Below, piece by piece: positions 9,267 to 17,920 of a DNA stretch of 64,000 bases. The DNA comes from Bacteroidales bacterium UBA3843 (GTDB lineage Bacteria > Bacteroidota > Bacteroidia > Bacteroidales > Paludibacteraceae). A program made the position numbers and the translations under genes. How positions within the stretch are numbered: position 1 is the stretch's first letter; each line of letters starts with the position of its first letter. Where the stretch lies: NCBI GenBank assembly GCA_002392745.1, contig DGHR01000018.1:62635-126634 (forward strand), given 5' to 3'. The notes beneath the pieces were generated by a model. It was not told the origin of the DNA. It did no database searches and worked only from the letters and a program-made list of their open reading frames with translations.

Positions 9267-10684
9267 GATGTTATTAATCCTCTTTTGCTTATTGTTATCA
9301 TTGCTCCGAAACAGTTGCCGTACTGTGTGCCGAAATCGCCGCCGAGGCCAATTCCGAAGTCCAATCCCCAGGCTTGAGGCACATGTTTCTTCACTTCCAG
9401 CAAAACGGCCGTGTTTTCGCTATAAGACGGAGCATAATATCTTCCGTAGTTTTGTGAATAGGTGACTAAGGCGCGGTATTGAAAACCGTAAATATCGCCC
9501 CTGATGCCTATGTGGTGAGCCATCACGCGGTTGTTGTTCAGACTCAACAGTGGCGAACCGATTATCCGGCCGTAATAACTCCAGCCTTGACGGTAAATGG
9601 AGTTGTTGTAATAATTATCGGCTCCGCCGTAGACACATCCGTCTCGGTCGTGAAACGGACCGGATTGGTCGGTGGTGTTCAGAAACTCATAGGTCAGTCC
9701 CTGTATATACGGCCAGCGGGTTTGACTGGCGCTGACGCCCCATAGACCGTCTTTGTTGTTCATCCCGAAACCGATGAAACGGATGGGACCGTCTTCGTTG
9801 ATAATCTGCCAGTATGCACTCACTTTCCAGCCTTCGCCCTTCACGTCCAATGCCAATTGTTGGAAACCGATGTGGTTTCCCTGCGCGTTCAGTTGGTCGT
9901 TTCGCATCGTGCCGCCCGACTTAACCAGCAGGGCATTTTTCCATGCCTGAAAATCATTCCCTAAATCACCGTAAACACTCGACTGCCCGCCCCATTGCGC
10001 TACGTGGTGGAACTCATAACTGATATTCACCGGCAACTTGCCGCCTATTCGTCCGCCGATATATTTGTGGTGGAGCAGTGTCCCTTTGACCACCTCCGAG
10101 TTGTCGCCCAGCCATCCATGCGTGAGACCTCCTTTCACCTCTGCGTAACCGAAAAGGCCGGGGATAGGAGTCCATCTCTCGAAACCGATACTAATCCGCG
10201 GAATAGGGTGGGCGTTATTGGAAAAAAGTAGACTTCCGCTGCTCAGCTCTTTATCCCCGGCTCCGTAGTACACCGGGTGGATGCCGGCGGTAATATCCAC
10301 TATGTACAGGCGTACGTGCGCGTACAATTCGCGCATGAATCCTGTCCCTTTTATCCCTGCGCCGTTTGGTCCTCCGCTGAGCCGGCCGCTGATAACAACC
10401 CCGAAATCGTAGTCAAACCATCGGTTGGGCCGCGTGGCCGGTTTCAGGATGCCAATGCTGATGTTTCCGTTGTGCGGCATGGCGGAAATCTCTCCGTCGC
10501 GGTTGTTCTGCAACCAACTCGGTGTCCGCTCTCCGTTGGAAAACACACCGCTGACTTCGCCGGTATAGTATAGTGTGTCTCGGCGCATGTCCGGCTCCGC
10601 CATCGGCAGCGGCCACCATTCCCATGCATAGGATGGGATGGCAATCGCAAGCAGCAGGATACTATGGATAAACTTATTCTTCAA
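9260..10684 (-). CDS. Wzi-family capsule assembly outer-membrane protein
   Basis: A 474-residue exported protein with an N-terminal signal peptide (cleavage near SYAWEWW). A succession of barrel strands rich in Gly and aromatics (YDFGVVISGRLSGG, ELYAHVRLYIVDITAGIHP, ISIGFERWTPIPGLFGYAEVKGG) fits the Bacteroidetes capsule assembly Wzi family. Wzi barrels help anchor or organise exported capsule at the outer membrane. It overlaps its neighbours by 7 and 11 bp inside the glycan block, which supports a capsule or surface-polysaccharide role for the cluster. Confidence 0.8.
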   Translation of the reverse strand: MKNKFIHSILLLAIAIPSYAWEWWPLPMAEPDMRRDTLYYTGEVSGVFSNGERTPSWLQNNRDGEISAMPHNGNISIGILKPATRPNRWFDYDFGVVISGRLSGGPNGAGIKGTGFMRELYAHVRLYIVDITAGIHPVYYGAGDKELSSGSLLFSNNAHPIPRISIGFERWTPIPGLFGYAEVKGGLTHGWLGDNSEVVKGTLLHHKYIGGRIGGKLPVNISYEFHHVAQWGGQSSVYGDLGNDFQAWKNALLVKSGGTMRNDQLNAQGNHIGFQQLALDVKGEGWKVSAYWQIINEDGPIRFIGFGMNNKDGLWGVSASQTRWPYIQGLTYEFLNTTDQSGPFHDRDGCVYGGADNYYNNSIYRQGWSYYGRIIGSPLLSLNNNRVMAHHIGIRGDIYGFQYRALVTYSQNYGRYYAPSYSENTAVLLEVKKHVPQAWGLDFGIGLGGDFGTQYGNCFGAMITISKRGLITSW

Positions 10685-11654
10685 TGCAATATAATGTCGT
10701 CAAACAGGTGCCGTTCTCGTTTTCTCCCAAGCCGAAATAGGCTTTGCCGTTCATGCTGAATGCAATCATGTTTTCCGCCCGGCCGCAAGGCATTGTGCCG
10801 CACCATTCCCATTGGTCTTTCTCCGGCGAATAGCGCATATAGTTCTCAAACACTTCTCCGCCGGTCATCTCTCCTGCAAAATGTCTGCCGCCGAATAGGT
10901 ATATATAATCTTCCGTGGCGGCGCATACGCTCCATTGCCTTCCCTTGCCGGGGAGGGAGCAAAGCTTCTGCCAATGGTCTTTGGCTGCATCGACGGAATA
11001 CCATTGGGTCAGGTTGTGCGAATTAAATCCGGTGCCGAAATAGAGAATGTCTTTTTGTCTTGCAGCGCATGCACCGAAGCAACTGGAGGCGCGGTTGGCG
11101 TTGTTCGGCATGATTTCCCATGTATCGGTCGCTATCGTGTAAACGCCTATTTCTGATGTGAAAAACCGCCCGTTACCATAGAGCACGTATATCTTTCCTG
11201 CCTCGGCGTATACCATAGCGGCCACGGTGTTCTTGTTCGGATAGTCTGCCAGCCTTTTCCATTGGTTGACCGACGGAGTATATTCCCACCAGTCTTGTTG
11301 GTAGGCGGAGTCGTTATAGGCGGACAGGGCGGAATAACCCAGTCCCACGTATAGTTTCTCTTCCTGGGCCACCATTGTTGCTTTTACTCGTGCGCGCAGC
11401 GGCGTTGCGCCTAAATCTGTCCATTTGTCCTCTTGAGGGCTATAGGTCCACAGGTCATTCAGATAGTGCTTGTGACTGTCCCGCCCGCCGAAGACGTATG
11501 CTTTGCCGTCTGCCGCGCATACGCTTGCGCTGGCTCTCCCTTCTGTGGGGATGGACGTACACTCGCGCACAATGGGCTCCGCTTGGGGCGTATTCCCGCA
11601 TCCGCACAGGATACATGCGCAAACGATGGATAATATGAACCGGTAACCTCTCAC
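10674..11654 (-). CDS. Kelch-repeat lipoprotein
   Basis: A 326-residue lipoprotein. The signal peptide ends in the lipobox L-C-G-C with the acylated cysteine at residue 19. The body holds about five Kelch motifs, each with a Gly-Gly or Gly pair followed by W/Y spacing (AYVFGGRD..LNDLWTYSP..KWTDLG; YLFGGRHFAG..YSPEKDQWEWCG), predicting a beta-propeller in the periplasm or at the cell surface. Kelch lipoproteins of this kind accompany glycan genes; some related propellers are sialic-acid mutarotases, but the key residues for that assignment could not be checked. It overlaps the Wzi gene and follows lptB by 9 bp. Confidence 0.8.
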   Translation of the reverse strand: MRGYRFILSIVCACILCGCGNTPQAEPIVRECTSIPTEGRASASVCAADGKAYVFGGRDSHKHYLNDLWTYSPQEDKWTDLGATPLRARVKATMVAQEEKLYVGLGYSALSAYNDSAYQQDWWEYTPSVNQWKRLADYPNKNTVAAMVYAEAGKIYVLYGNGRFFTSEIGVYTIATDTWEIMPNNANRASSCFGACAARQKDILYFGTGFNSHNLTQWYSVDAAKDHWQKLCSLPGKGRQWSVCAATEDYIYLFGGRHFAGEMTGGEVFENYMRYSPEKDQWEWCGTMPCGRAENMIAFSMNGKAYFGLGENENGTCLTTLYCIEE

Positions 11655-11663
11655 TGTTTTCCC

Positions 11664-12407
11664 TTATTCGACTCTTGTTTTCCGTTTCAGCTCAAAGTCG
11701 CGACCCAGATAGTTTTGCCGCACCACAGGGTTAGCCGCCAGTTCCTCCGGCGTGCCGTGGAATAATATCTTACCTTCAAACAGCAGGTATGCGCGGTCGG
11801 TTATCATCAGTGTCTCGTCCACATTGTGGTCGGTTATCAGAATACCGATGTTTTTGTCTTTCAGCCGCCATACGACGTCCTGAATCTCCTGTACGGCTAT
11901 CGGGTCCACACCGGCAAAAGGCTCGTCCAGCATCACGAACTTCGGCTCGATAGCCAGACACCGGGCTATCTCCGTACGTCGTCTCTCGCCTCCGCTCAAC
12001 CGGTCGCCCAGGTTCTTCCGCACATGAGCCAGGTTGAACTCCTTGATTAGTTGCTCCAGTTTCTCCTCCTGGTATTCTTTGGAAAAATCAGTCAGTTCCA
12101 GCACCGAGCGGATATTATCCTCTACAGTCATCTTGCGGAATACACTCGCCTCTTGCGGCAGATAGCCGATACCCATCTTCGCACGTTTGTACATCGGGAA
12201 CGCGGTGATGTCCTGGTCGTTGAGAAATATCTTGCCGTTGTTGGCGCTTACCAGGCCGGTCGTCATGTAGAAGGTGGTGGTCTTGCCAGCTCCGTTCGGA
12301 CCCAGCAAACCGACTATCTCGCCTTGTGTCAGCTCGATAGATACATCGTTTACCACGGTCCTCTTGCCGTATTTCTTAATCAGGTGTTCTGTTCTCAGTT
12401 TATCCAT
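11664..12407 (-). CDS. lptB: LptB, ATPase of the LPS export ABC transporter
   Basis: A 247-residue ABC ATPase very close to LptB. Walker A GPNGAGKT is at 36-43, the signature LSGGERRRTEIARCLA near 137-152, Walker B FVMLDEPFAGVDP near 157-169, and the switch histidine in ITDHNVDETL. It powers LptFG extraction of LPS from the inner membrane. lptF, lptG, lptC and lptA are not in the window. Its place in a block with ligase, glycosyltransferases and Wzi fits. A 50-bp gap holding a cggctt-type repeat separates it from xth upstream. Confidence 0.93.
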   Translation of the reverse strand: MDKLRTEHLIKKYGKRTVVNDVSIELTQGEIVGLLGPNGAGKTTTFYMTTGLVSANNGKIFLNDQDITAFPMYKRAKMGIGYLPQEASVFRKMTVEDNIRSVLELTDFSKEYQEEKLEQLIKEFNLAHVRKNLGDRLSGGERRRTEIARCLAIEPKFVMLDEPFAGVDPIAVQEIQDVVWRLKDKNIGILITDHNVDETLMITDRAYLLFEGKILFHGTPEELAANPVVRQNYLGRDFELKRKTRVE

Positions 12408-12457
12408 AGTCTCTCAGCGGCTTTGCCGCAGTCTTTTAGTGTAACGGTCTCTCTGCC

Positions 12458-13231
12458 TCAGGCGGTCTGGTCATTTATTTCCACCATCACGGGGCAATGA
12501 TCGCTATGCACGGCTTCGGTCAGTATTTTCCCGTCTTTCAGCCGTCCGCGCAGGCTCTCGCTCACCCAGTGGTAGTCTATCCGCCAGCCTACGTTGCGAG
12601 CACGTGCTCCGGCGCGCCAGCTCCACCAGCTGTATCGTTCCGCACTCTGGTCAAACACTCGGAAACTGTCCACCATTCCGCTTGCTTCCCAGCGGTCCAT
12701 CCACTCGCGCTCTTCCGGCAGAAAACCTGATACACCAATCTGGCGTTCGGGGTGATTGATGTCTATCGGCTTGTGGCAGATGTTGTAGTCTCCGCATACA
12801 ACCAGGTTCGGACGCTCTTTGCGCAACTCCTGTATCCAGTCCAGAAAATCCTCCAGAAACTCCATCTTGAAATCCTGCCGGACGTCTCCTGTCGTACCGC
12901 TGGGAATATAGGCGTCAACGACTGTGATGTCGCCGAAATCGGCGCGCAGTACTCGCCCCTCGCGGTCGTATTTGGGATTGCCCATGCCCGCTACCACTTT
13001 GTCCGGCTCGCGTTTGCAGAAGATACATACACCCGAGTAGCCTTTTTTCTCTGCCGAGTGGATATAACTATGATAACCTATCTCCTGCATGGCCATCACG
13101 TCTATCTGCTCCGGTTGGGCTTTGCTCTCTTGGATACAAAACACATCCGGGCTTTCCGTCTGCAACCATTCCAGGAGCCCTTTGCTCATTGCTGAACGGA
13201 TGCCGTTCAAATTATACGAGATGATTTTCAT
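12458..13231 (-). CDS. xth: Exodeoxyribonuclease III (AP endonuclease)
   Basis: A 257-residue ExoIII-type member of the endonuclease/exonuclease/phosphatase superfamily. It has SYNLNGIRSA at the N-terminus, the metal-binding glutamate in IQESK, the Y-containing VDAYIPSG, CGDYNICH, the DSFR segment, the WRIDYHWVS motif and the terminal SDHCP. It cleaves 5' to abasic sites and degrades from 3' ends in base-excision repair. ATG 13231 gives the standard start and overlaps the stop of the upstream M6 protease by one base (TAATG); an upstream TTG would add two residues. Coupling to a secreted protease is odd but clear from the overlap. Confidence 0.93.
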   Translation of the reverse strand: MKIISYNLNGIRSAMSKGLLEWLQTESPDVFCIQESKAQPEQIDVMAMQEIGYHSYIHSAEKKGYSGVCIFCKREPDKVVAGMGNPKYDREGRVLRADFGDITVVDAYIPSGTTGDVRQDFKMEFLEDFLDWIQELRKERPNLVVCGDYNICHKPIDINHPERQIGVSGFLPEEREWMDRWEASGMVDSFRVFDQSAERYSWWSWRAGARARNVGWRIDYHWVSESLRGRLKDGKILTEAVHSDHCPVMVEINDQTA

Positions 13232-14892
13232 TACCAATTCTCAATTCTTCTCCCTTGTACATCGTACATCTGGCCTTTGTATATCATGTAGATCTGGCCG
13301 TTGCGCAGTATCTTATGGGCCTTCTTGCCGTCTTCTGCTTCGTCCAGGGCACTTACTGCCGCACCGCGGTAACTGAATGTGACAGCGCCGCCTTTCTGAA
13401 CCGAGATATTCGTTATCTCGTGTCCGGCAAAACCGGTCCACTCGCTCGCTCCGGCTGGGAATGCATCCGTGGTCTTCCCGAAAAAGCCGTTGTAGGGATT
13501 GTTTTGGTTGTATGTGGGGGCGCTCCCGTCTGCCTCTATCAGGTCCACACACATGTTGCGGGAGTTGTTGTTAACTGCGTTGTATGTCCAAGTGTTCTTT
13601 TTGTATTGTATCTTGGTGATTAGCAATCCTTCGCCCGGCAGATAGCTGTCCCATCCGCTCTTCGTGCGCGCCTCCACCATGTAGAATGTGGTGGGATTCG
13701 GATTCCAGCCTGTCATGTTGTGGCTGTCTCCCTCGCAGAGCAGAATAGAGTAACCCTTGCCGTAGTTAATCGGGTTGAGCCATACGTATTCTTTGTCGCT
13801 GAGTACACGCGGCGTGAGCCAGCCCATGTAGAAACGCTCATAGGCGGAATAGGCGGGAGGCGTGTTGCCGTTGTTGTTGTACGGACCGTAGTCCATGATG
13901 TCCCATTCCCCTAAGGTCTTATGGCTGTTGTCATCGCCGGTGGGGTACAAATCCGGCAGACCCAGCACGTGGCTGAACTCGTGGCAGAAGGTACCGATAC
14001 CGTCATATTGTTTGGTGACGTAGCTCAACTCGCAGCCGCAGGCGTAGCGGTCCACTTGCAATCCGTCCACTTTGCACTCCTTCCGTGCAGATGTCCAGAG
14101 ATTGTACTGGTGCGGCCATATGGTGTTTGCGGGGGCTCCGTCGGCCTCCCCGTAGCCGGCATAGATGACATACACGAAATCTACGTACCCGTCGTCGTCA
14201 TTGTCGTATTGCGTGAAATCAACGCCCAACTCAGAGTCTGCCAGTTTGCAGGCTTCCGCAATCATCTCTACCGGGCGTTTGTCGCTGCCGTCGTTGTCGT
14301 TTTCGCCGTAGTAGGCCATGTTCTGGCTCACAGTCACAGGGCCTACCACGTCAAACACAGGGCTGTATTGACCATAGCTCTGCGCCTCGAAATACTTGCG
14401 CGCACTGCCTTCCGATTGTATTTGGATGTTTTCGTTTTGTATTTTATTGAACTCGTCGCGGTAACTATAAACATAACTGTAGTCGCGGGTGAAATTATCC
14501 CCGTTCAGCATGCTGTCTATGGTCGTGTTCGGTGTACTGAACGTTACGTCCTGGAAGCTCACCAATATCAACAGTCCGCGCGGTGCGATATTCGGCTCTT
14601 CGCCTACGTCCTCTGTCTGTTGCGGTGCCCGGTGGCCTCTTACCTTCCGGCTCTCGCTTCTCGCCTTTAGTCTCTCACTTTTCGCCTCCTCACTTATCGG
14701 GCGCAGAGTCGTCGCGTCCAGCCAACGACCGTCTGCATCGGTCATATAGTGGAAATCTTCGTTGCCATGCAGATATACAACTTGTTCGCTTCCGTCTGCT
14801 GCGGTGCGGACGATGGAACCGCGGTACGCAGGTTTGGCTGCTGCACTCGCTGCAACGGCGCATAGTATAACTATGCTTAGAATCTTCTTCAT
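13231..14892 (-). CDS. Secreted M6-family metalloprotease
   Basis: A 553-residue immune-inhibitor-A-like zinc protease. A signal peptide (residues 1-20) precedes a propeptide-like segment (PAYRGSIVRTAADG..YMTDADGRWLD, about 21-60). In the catalytic domain the zinc motif HEFSH is at about 304-308, followed by VLGLPDLY and the downstream GEWDIMDYG Met-turn. The last 35 residues carry a short tail (G-Q-I-Y-M-I-Y-K-G-Q-M-Y-D-V-Q-G-R-R) shared with four other secreted proteins in the window. ATG 14892 is chosen because it begins the signal peptide; the longer reading is not plausible. Likely cell-surface or extracellular protein degradation. Confidence 0.88.
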   Translation of the reverse strand: MKKILSIVILCAVAASAAAKPAYRGSIVRTAADGSEQVVYLHGNEDFHYMTDADGRWLDATTLRPISEEAKSERLKARSESRKVRGHRAPQQTEDVGEEPNIAPRGLLILVSFQDVTFSTPNTTIDSMLNGDNFTRDYSYVYSYRDEFNKIQNENIQIQSEGSARKYFEAQSYGQYSPVFDVVGPVTVSQNMAYYGENDNDGSDKRPVEMIAEACKLADSELGVDFTQYDNDDDGYVDFVYVIYAGYGEADGAPANTIWPHQYNLWTSARKECKVDGLQVDRYACGCELSYVTKQYDGIGTFCHEFSHVLGLPDLYPTGDDNSHKTLGEWDIMDYGPYNNNGNTPPAYSAYERFYMGWLTPRVLSDKEYVWLNPINYGKGYSILLCEGDSHNMTGWNPNPTTFYMVEARTKSGWDSYLPGEGLLITKIQYKKNTWTYNAVNNNSRNMCVDLIEADGSAPTYNQNNPYNGFFGKTTDAFPAGASEWTGFAGHEITNISVQKGGAVTFSYRGAAVSALDEAEDGKKAHKILRNGQIYMIYKGQMYDVQGRRIENW

Positions 14893-14938
14893 AATAATCC
14901 TCTTTTGATAGGTTTTTCTTACATGCTGTGAACTGGTC

Positions 14939-15292
14939 TTACAGGACAACTTCTTTCTTTACTCCGTGCTTCTCCAGCCAACGTTTTTCGCATTTGCTGC
15001 GTTTTTCGGCGTTGTGGGCTTTCTTGCAGCTCGTTGCAATAGTGCCGTTCTTTTTCTGTTTGGCGTATACCAGCCAGCCTTTCTTGTTCTCCAGTATCTG
15101 CCAGCCGTCTTCGGTCATTGCCCAGTGTTTGCGTTCGTCGCCGCGCAGGTATGTACGCAGCGTGTCGCCGTTGGGCTGTACGCGTTCAATCAGTCCGCGG
15201 TATGCGGGTACCCCATGTCGTTTCGGTGCGTCTTGGGCACTCATACTCAAACTCATCATGGCAACCAGTGCCAATGCTAAAATCTTTTTCAT
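14939..15292 (-). CDS. Small secreted protein resembling a stand-alone M6 protease propeptide
   Basis: A 117-residue protein with a signal peptide (cleavage after about residue 19, SMSAQ). Residues 29-80 (VPAYRGLIERVQPNGDTLR..HWAMTEDGWQIL) line up by eye with the propeptides at the N-termini of the M6 proteases encoded at 13231-14892 and 22300-24648. They share the P-A-x-R-G start, a P/D-G turn and a Y/W-x-M/I-T-x-D-G core. The C-terminal third is Lys/Arg-rich with two cysteines. It ends 46 bp upstream of the M6 gene, on the same strand. It could be an inhibitor or folding helper acting in trans, or the remnant of a truncated protease gene. Function unproven. Confidence 0.7.
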   Translation of the reverse strand: MKKILALALVAMMSLSMSAQDAPKRHGVPAYRGLIERVQPNGDTLRTYLRGDERKHWAMTEDGWQILENKKGWLVYAKQKKNGTIATSCKKAHNAEKRSKCEKRWLEKHGVKKEVVL

Positions 15293-15431
15293 TTTGGTTG
15301 TGTATTATTTTAAATATTTTTAGTATTCTTGGTGTATAAAAATCTTAATTCTCTTCCCTCCGTCCTTCCGCTTTCGGGATGGAGAAGCCTGTTGACTTTG
15401 GGCTTCGAACTGTAGCTCGCCCCACGAACGT

Positions 15432-15487
15432 CCTCTCACCTTTCACCTCTCATCTTTCACCTTTAACCTTTCACCTTTAACCTTTAC
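15432..15487. repeat. Eight-unit heptamer array (cctttca type)
   Basis: Eight consecutive 7-mers on the plus strand, of the types cctctca, cctttca, tctttca, cctttaa and cctttac, with no break in phase. The stop codon of mlaF (15477-15479) lies inside the array. The flank at about 15355-15430 contains pieces of another dispersed element (ccttccgctttcgggatgg and tagctcgcc-type blocks) that recur at 18475-18560 and 26150-26400. Confidence 0.8.
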
Positions 15488-16250
15488 CCCTTTCCGTAGC
15501 GCTGGCTTTCACTTTCTTGAACAAGTCGCTGGCGAAGACAAAATCGTTCAGTGCTTCGTTTTCGCTCGTCATGATCTCATGGCGCGAACCCTGCCACTCT
15601 TTCTTTCCGCCTTTCAGGAACACGATATTGTCTCCTATCTCCATGATGGAGTTCATATCGTGGCTGTTTACTATCGTGCAGATGTTGTATTCCCGTGTGA
15701 TGTCTTGTATCAGCGCGTCAATCACCAGACTCGTCTTCGGGTCCAGTCCCGAGTTCGGTTCGTCGCAGAAGAGGTATTTCGGCTCCAGCACTATCGCCCG
15801 CGCAATTGCCACGCGTTTCTGCTGTCCGCCGGATATCTCGCTCGGCATCAGGTGCCATACGCGTTCGGGCATCTCCACGCGCCTGAGACAGAACTCTGCG
15901 CGCGCCTGCATCTCCTCTTGGCTCTGATGGCTGAACATTTCCATCGGGAAGAGTACGTTCTCCATCACGCTCATGCTGTCAAACAGTGCACTGCCTTGAA
16001 ACAGCATGCCTACCTCGCGGTGAAGCGTGCGGATCTCTTTCTCTTTCATCCGGGCGATGTCACGCCCGTCGTAGAGTATCTGACCGCTGTCCACACTGTG
16101 CAAACCGATTAGACTCTTCATCAGAACGGTCTTGCCGCTGCCCGACTGGCCGATGATCATGTTCACTTCCCCGTCGCGCAACGTGGTACTCACGTGGTTC
16201 AGCACCACGTTCCCATCAAAACTCTTTACTATATCTTTTACTTCAATCAT
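15477..16250 (-). CDS. mlaF: MlaF-like ABC transporter ATPase
   Basis: A 257-residue ABC ATPase with Walker A GQSGSGKT at about 37-44, Q-loop, signature ISGGQQKRVAIARAI and Walker B YLFCDEPNSGLDP. The SGLDPKTS region and the pairing with an MlaE-type permease at 16852-17589 place it in the Mla/Ttg2/YrbF group, which moves phospholipids between the inner and outer membranes. ATG 16250 is preferred to a TTG three codons upstream. The last residues and the stop codon come from the heptamer array. A four-helix-bundle gene and repeat blocks separate it from mlaE. No MCE protein (MlaD) is adjacent. Confidence 0.85.
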   Translation of the reverse strand: MIEVKDIVKSFDGNVVLNHVSTTLRDGEVNMIIGQSGSGKTVLMKSLIGLHSVDSGQILYDGRDIARMKEKEIRTLHREVGMLFQGSALFDSMSVMENVLFPMEMFSHQSQEEMQARAEFCLRRVEMPERVWHLMPSEISGGQQKRVAIARAIVLEPKYLFCDEPNSGLDPKTSLVIDALIQDITREYNICTIVNSHDMNSIMEIGDNIVFLKGGKKEWQGSRHEIMTSENEALNDFVFASDLFKKVKASATERGKG

Positions 16251-16260
16251 ATAATACAAC

Positions 16261-16354
16261 TAAGTTGTGACCGCTTCGCTGTATGACCACTATCATTGTT
16301 GGAACGTTCCCTTCGTTCACTATAAGATCATTCGCTACGCTCATTGTAAGATTT
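16261..16354. repeat. Dispersed repeat, gaccgcttcgctgta type, left of the four-helix-bundle gene
   Basis: The block contains gaccgcttcgctgtatgacc and short cgttccc/ttcgttc and cattcgctacgctcattg palindromes ending in gtaag. Related blocks occur at 12415-12450, 16764-16845, 46009-46062 and 49759-49842. The small inverted repeats (nnCGCTTCGCTGnn) repeat about every 17-20 bp. Confidence 0.6.
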
Positions 16355-16756
16355 TTATTTCTTGCTTTCGCTCGTCGGGGATATTTCCCCTTGCCGCGGG
16401 GCGCTCCCTTCTATCCGCCGTTTGTAGGTGGTTATTTGTTGTTGCAGTGTGTATATCTGCTGTTCCAGTTGTTTTGTTGTTTCTTCATTTATGTATCCTA
16501 TCTGCTCGCAAATAGCAATTTGTGTATGCAATTCAAAAATCGAGCCAATAGCTATACTTAAAAAGTTAGCAAAATCTTTATTGCTGTTTCTTCCAGCTCC
16601 TTCTGCTATGTTAGAAGGTATGGAAACCGCTGCTCTGGTCATTTGAGAAACAATTCCGTATTTCTCATTAGCCGGAAAGCGACCCGTAACCTCATAAATC
16701 TTTCGCGCGAGATTTATACCCTCTTGCCAGATATGTAGATTTTTATAATTATGCAT
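16355..16756 (-). CDS. Four-helix-bundle protein of the 23S rRNA intervening-sequence family
   Basis: A 133-residue protein starting MHNYKNLHIWQEGINLARKIY, the landmark of the four-helix-bundle/S23 (IVS) family. Four amphipathic helices follow, with RAAVSIPSNIAEGAGR in helix 2 and SIAIGSIFELHTQI in helix 3. The family is often encoded in 23S rRNA insertions or as free-standing genes; its biochemical role is not settled. Here it lies between mlaE and mlaF, flanked on both sides by the same dispersed repeat. Its last residues (about 115-133) read through repeat-like DNA, which suggests it was inserted into the mla operon. Confidence 0.85.
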   Translation of the reverse strand: MHNYKNLHIWQEGINLARKIYEVTGRFPANEKYGIVSQMTRAAVSIPSNIAEGAGRNSNKDFANFLSIAIGSIFELHTQIAICEQIGYINEETTKQLEQQIYTLQQQITTYKRRIEGSAPRQGEISPTSESKK

Positions 16757-16763
16757 CTTTTTA

Positions 16764-16845
16764 TCTTACAGCGGCTTGCCGCGGTCTTACAGTGTAAACG
16801 GTCCTACAGCGAAGCGGTCTTACAGGCGCTTGCGCCGGTCAGATT
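16764..16845. repeat. Dispersed repeat, cggtcttacag type, right of the four-helix-bundle gene
   Basis: Four or five degenerate units built on cggtcttaca, with short palindromes such as gcggcttgccgc and gcgcttgcgc between them. It matches, in inverted orientation, the block left of the four-helix-bundle gene and the blocks inside dapB and the U32 peptidase gene. Confidence 0.65.
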
Positions 16846-16851
16846 TTGTGC

Positions 16852-17589
16852 TCAAAGCAGCAGCTTTGAAAGCACTAAATCTAAAAACAGGATCATAATG
16901 TTCGAGTTTACGACTGCGTTGGTTGACGCCCTTCCTACATCTAATGCTCCGCCGCGCACGTTATACCCGTAGTAACTTGCCATACTGGTGATGACAAAGG
17001 CGAACACCAGGCTCTTGATGATACCATACCATACGTAATACGGGTTGAACGCGTATTGCACGCCGACGAGGTAGTCATGCACGGTGATGATATCCGTAAA
17101 GGCACCTACCGCCCAGCCGCCTACCAGTCCCACGGCGGTCGAGATGATAACCAGCATCGGCATCATTGTCACAAACGCCATTATTTTCGGCAGAATCAGA
17201 TAATTGGCGCTATTCACACCCATTATCTCCATGGCATCTATCTGCTCCGTGATACGCATCGTGCCTATCTCCGAAGCGATGTTGGAACCCACTTTGCCTG
17301 CCAGTATCAGACATAATATCGTGCTGGAAAACTCCAGCAACAGCGTCTCGCGCGTCAGCAGACCGACTGTATAGGTCGGCAGCAGCGGATTCTCTGTGTT
17401 CGTCTTCGCCTGAATGGTCAGGATGGCTCCGATAAACACGGAGATGATAAGCACAATCGGCAGAGACTGCAAACCCTGTTTCTCCAACTCGCGGCTGTAT
17501 TGCCGCCAGAACATACGCTGACGGTCGGGTATTCGCAACACCCGGCCCATCAGTAAAAAGTATTCACCTATATGTTGTAATATTCGCAT
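16852..17589 (-). CDS. mlaE: MlaE-family phospholipid transport permease
   Basis: A 245-residue integral membrane permease of the MlaE/YrbE family. It has an amphipathic N-terminus, five to six hydrophobic helices, the conserved EIGTMRITEQIDAMEIMGVN segment near residues 137-156 and the C-terminal SYYGYNVRGGALDVGRASTNAVV stretch. It forms the membrane core of the MlaFE phospholipid transporter. It has its own promoter upstream and is the first gene of the minus-strand envelope run; its ATPase partner lies about 600 bp downstream beyond the inserted four-helix-bundle gene. Confidence 0.93.
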   Translation of the reverse strand: MRILQHIGEYFLLMGRVLRIPDRQRMFWRQYSRELEKQGLQSLPIVLIISVFIGAILTIQAKTNTENPLLPTYTVGLLTRETLLLEFSSTILCLILAGKVGSNIASEIGTMRITEQIDAMEIMGVNSANYLILPKIMAFVTMMPMLVIISTAVGLVGGWAVGAFTDIITVHDYLVGVQYAFNPYYVWYGIIKSLVFAFVITSMASYYGYNVRGGALDVGRASTNAVVNSNIMILFLDLVLSKLLL

Positions 17590-17694
17590 CGTTTAATGTC
17601 TTTCTACTACCGGCGATAAATTTTATTTTTGTTTATCTATGTTAATTTTCTATTAATCCTCATATGGTTTGTATAGTGATATACAAAAAGCGTG

Positions 17695-17726
17695 CAAATT
17701 TACAACTTTTTTTTGACATATGCAAA
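17695..17726 (-). promoter_or_regulatory. Promoter of mlaE
   Basis: On the minus strand TTTG (17726-17723), a 20-nt spacer and TAAATTTG (17702-17695). Expected start near 17688 leaves a leader of about 100 nt to the mlaE ATG. The rest of the gap 17727-17854 is T/C-rich, low-complexity and without an evident gene. Confidence 0.65.
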
Positions 17727-17854
17727 TCTTCCGGCTTTTTTCCCCTCTCTGTAGCATTATTACCGCTTATTTTCTCTCATTTCTCCCTACACATCCTCCC
17801 TACATATTCTCTCTTCTCCCTTGAGCGGAGGGCTTTTGGGTGGGGTTATTCCAA

Positions 17855-17893
17855 GACAAAAAAAAGCGGCCCGCAGGTCGCTTCTTTTTTGTC
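17855..17893. terminator. Bidirectional Rho-independent terminator
   Basis: A hairpin with gacaaaaaa and agcg on the left arm and cgcttc and ttttttgtc on the right. It has A/T tracts on both sides, so it can stop transcription in either direction. It lies 28 bp past the end of the small lipoprotein gene at 17921-18184, which reads toward it. Confidence 0.75.
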
Positions 17894-17920
17894 AAGACAT
17901 AGTCTTTATCAGTCCGGGAA

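Noticed and set aside
13253..13290. cgtacat-like string at the end of the first M6 protease as another repeat copy
   Set aside because: It encodes the shared C-terminal tail, so the resemblance is better explained by coding; kept only as a possible source of that repeat family.
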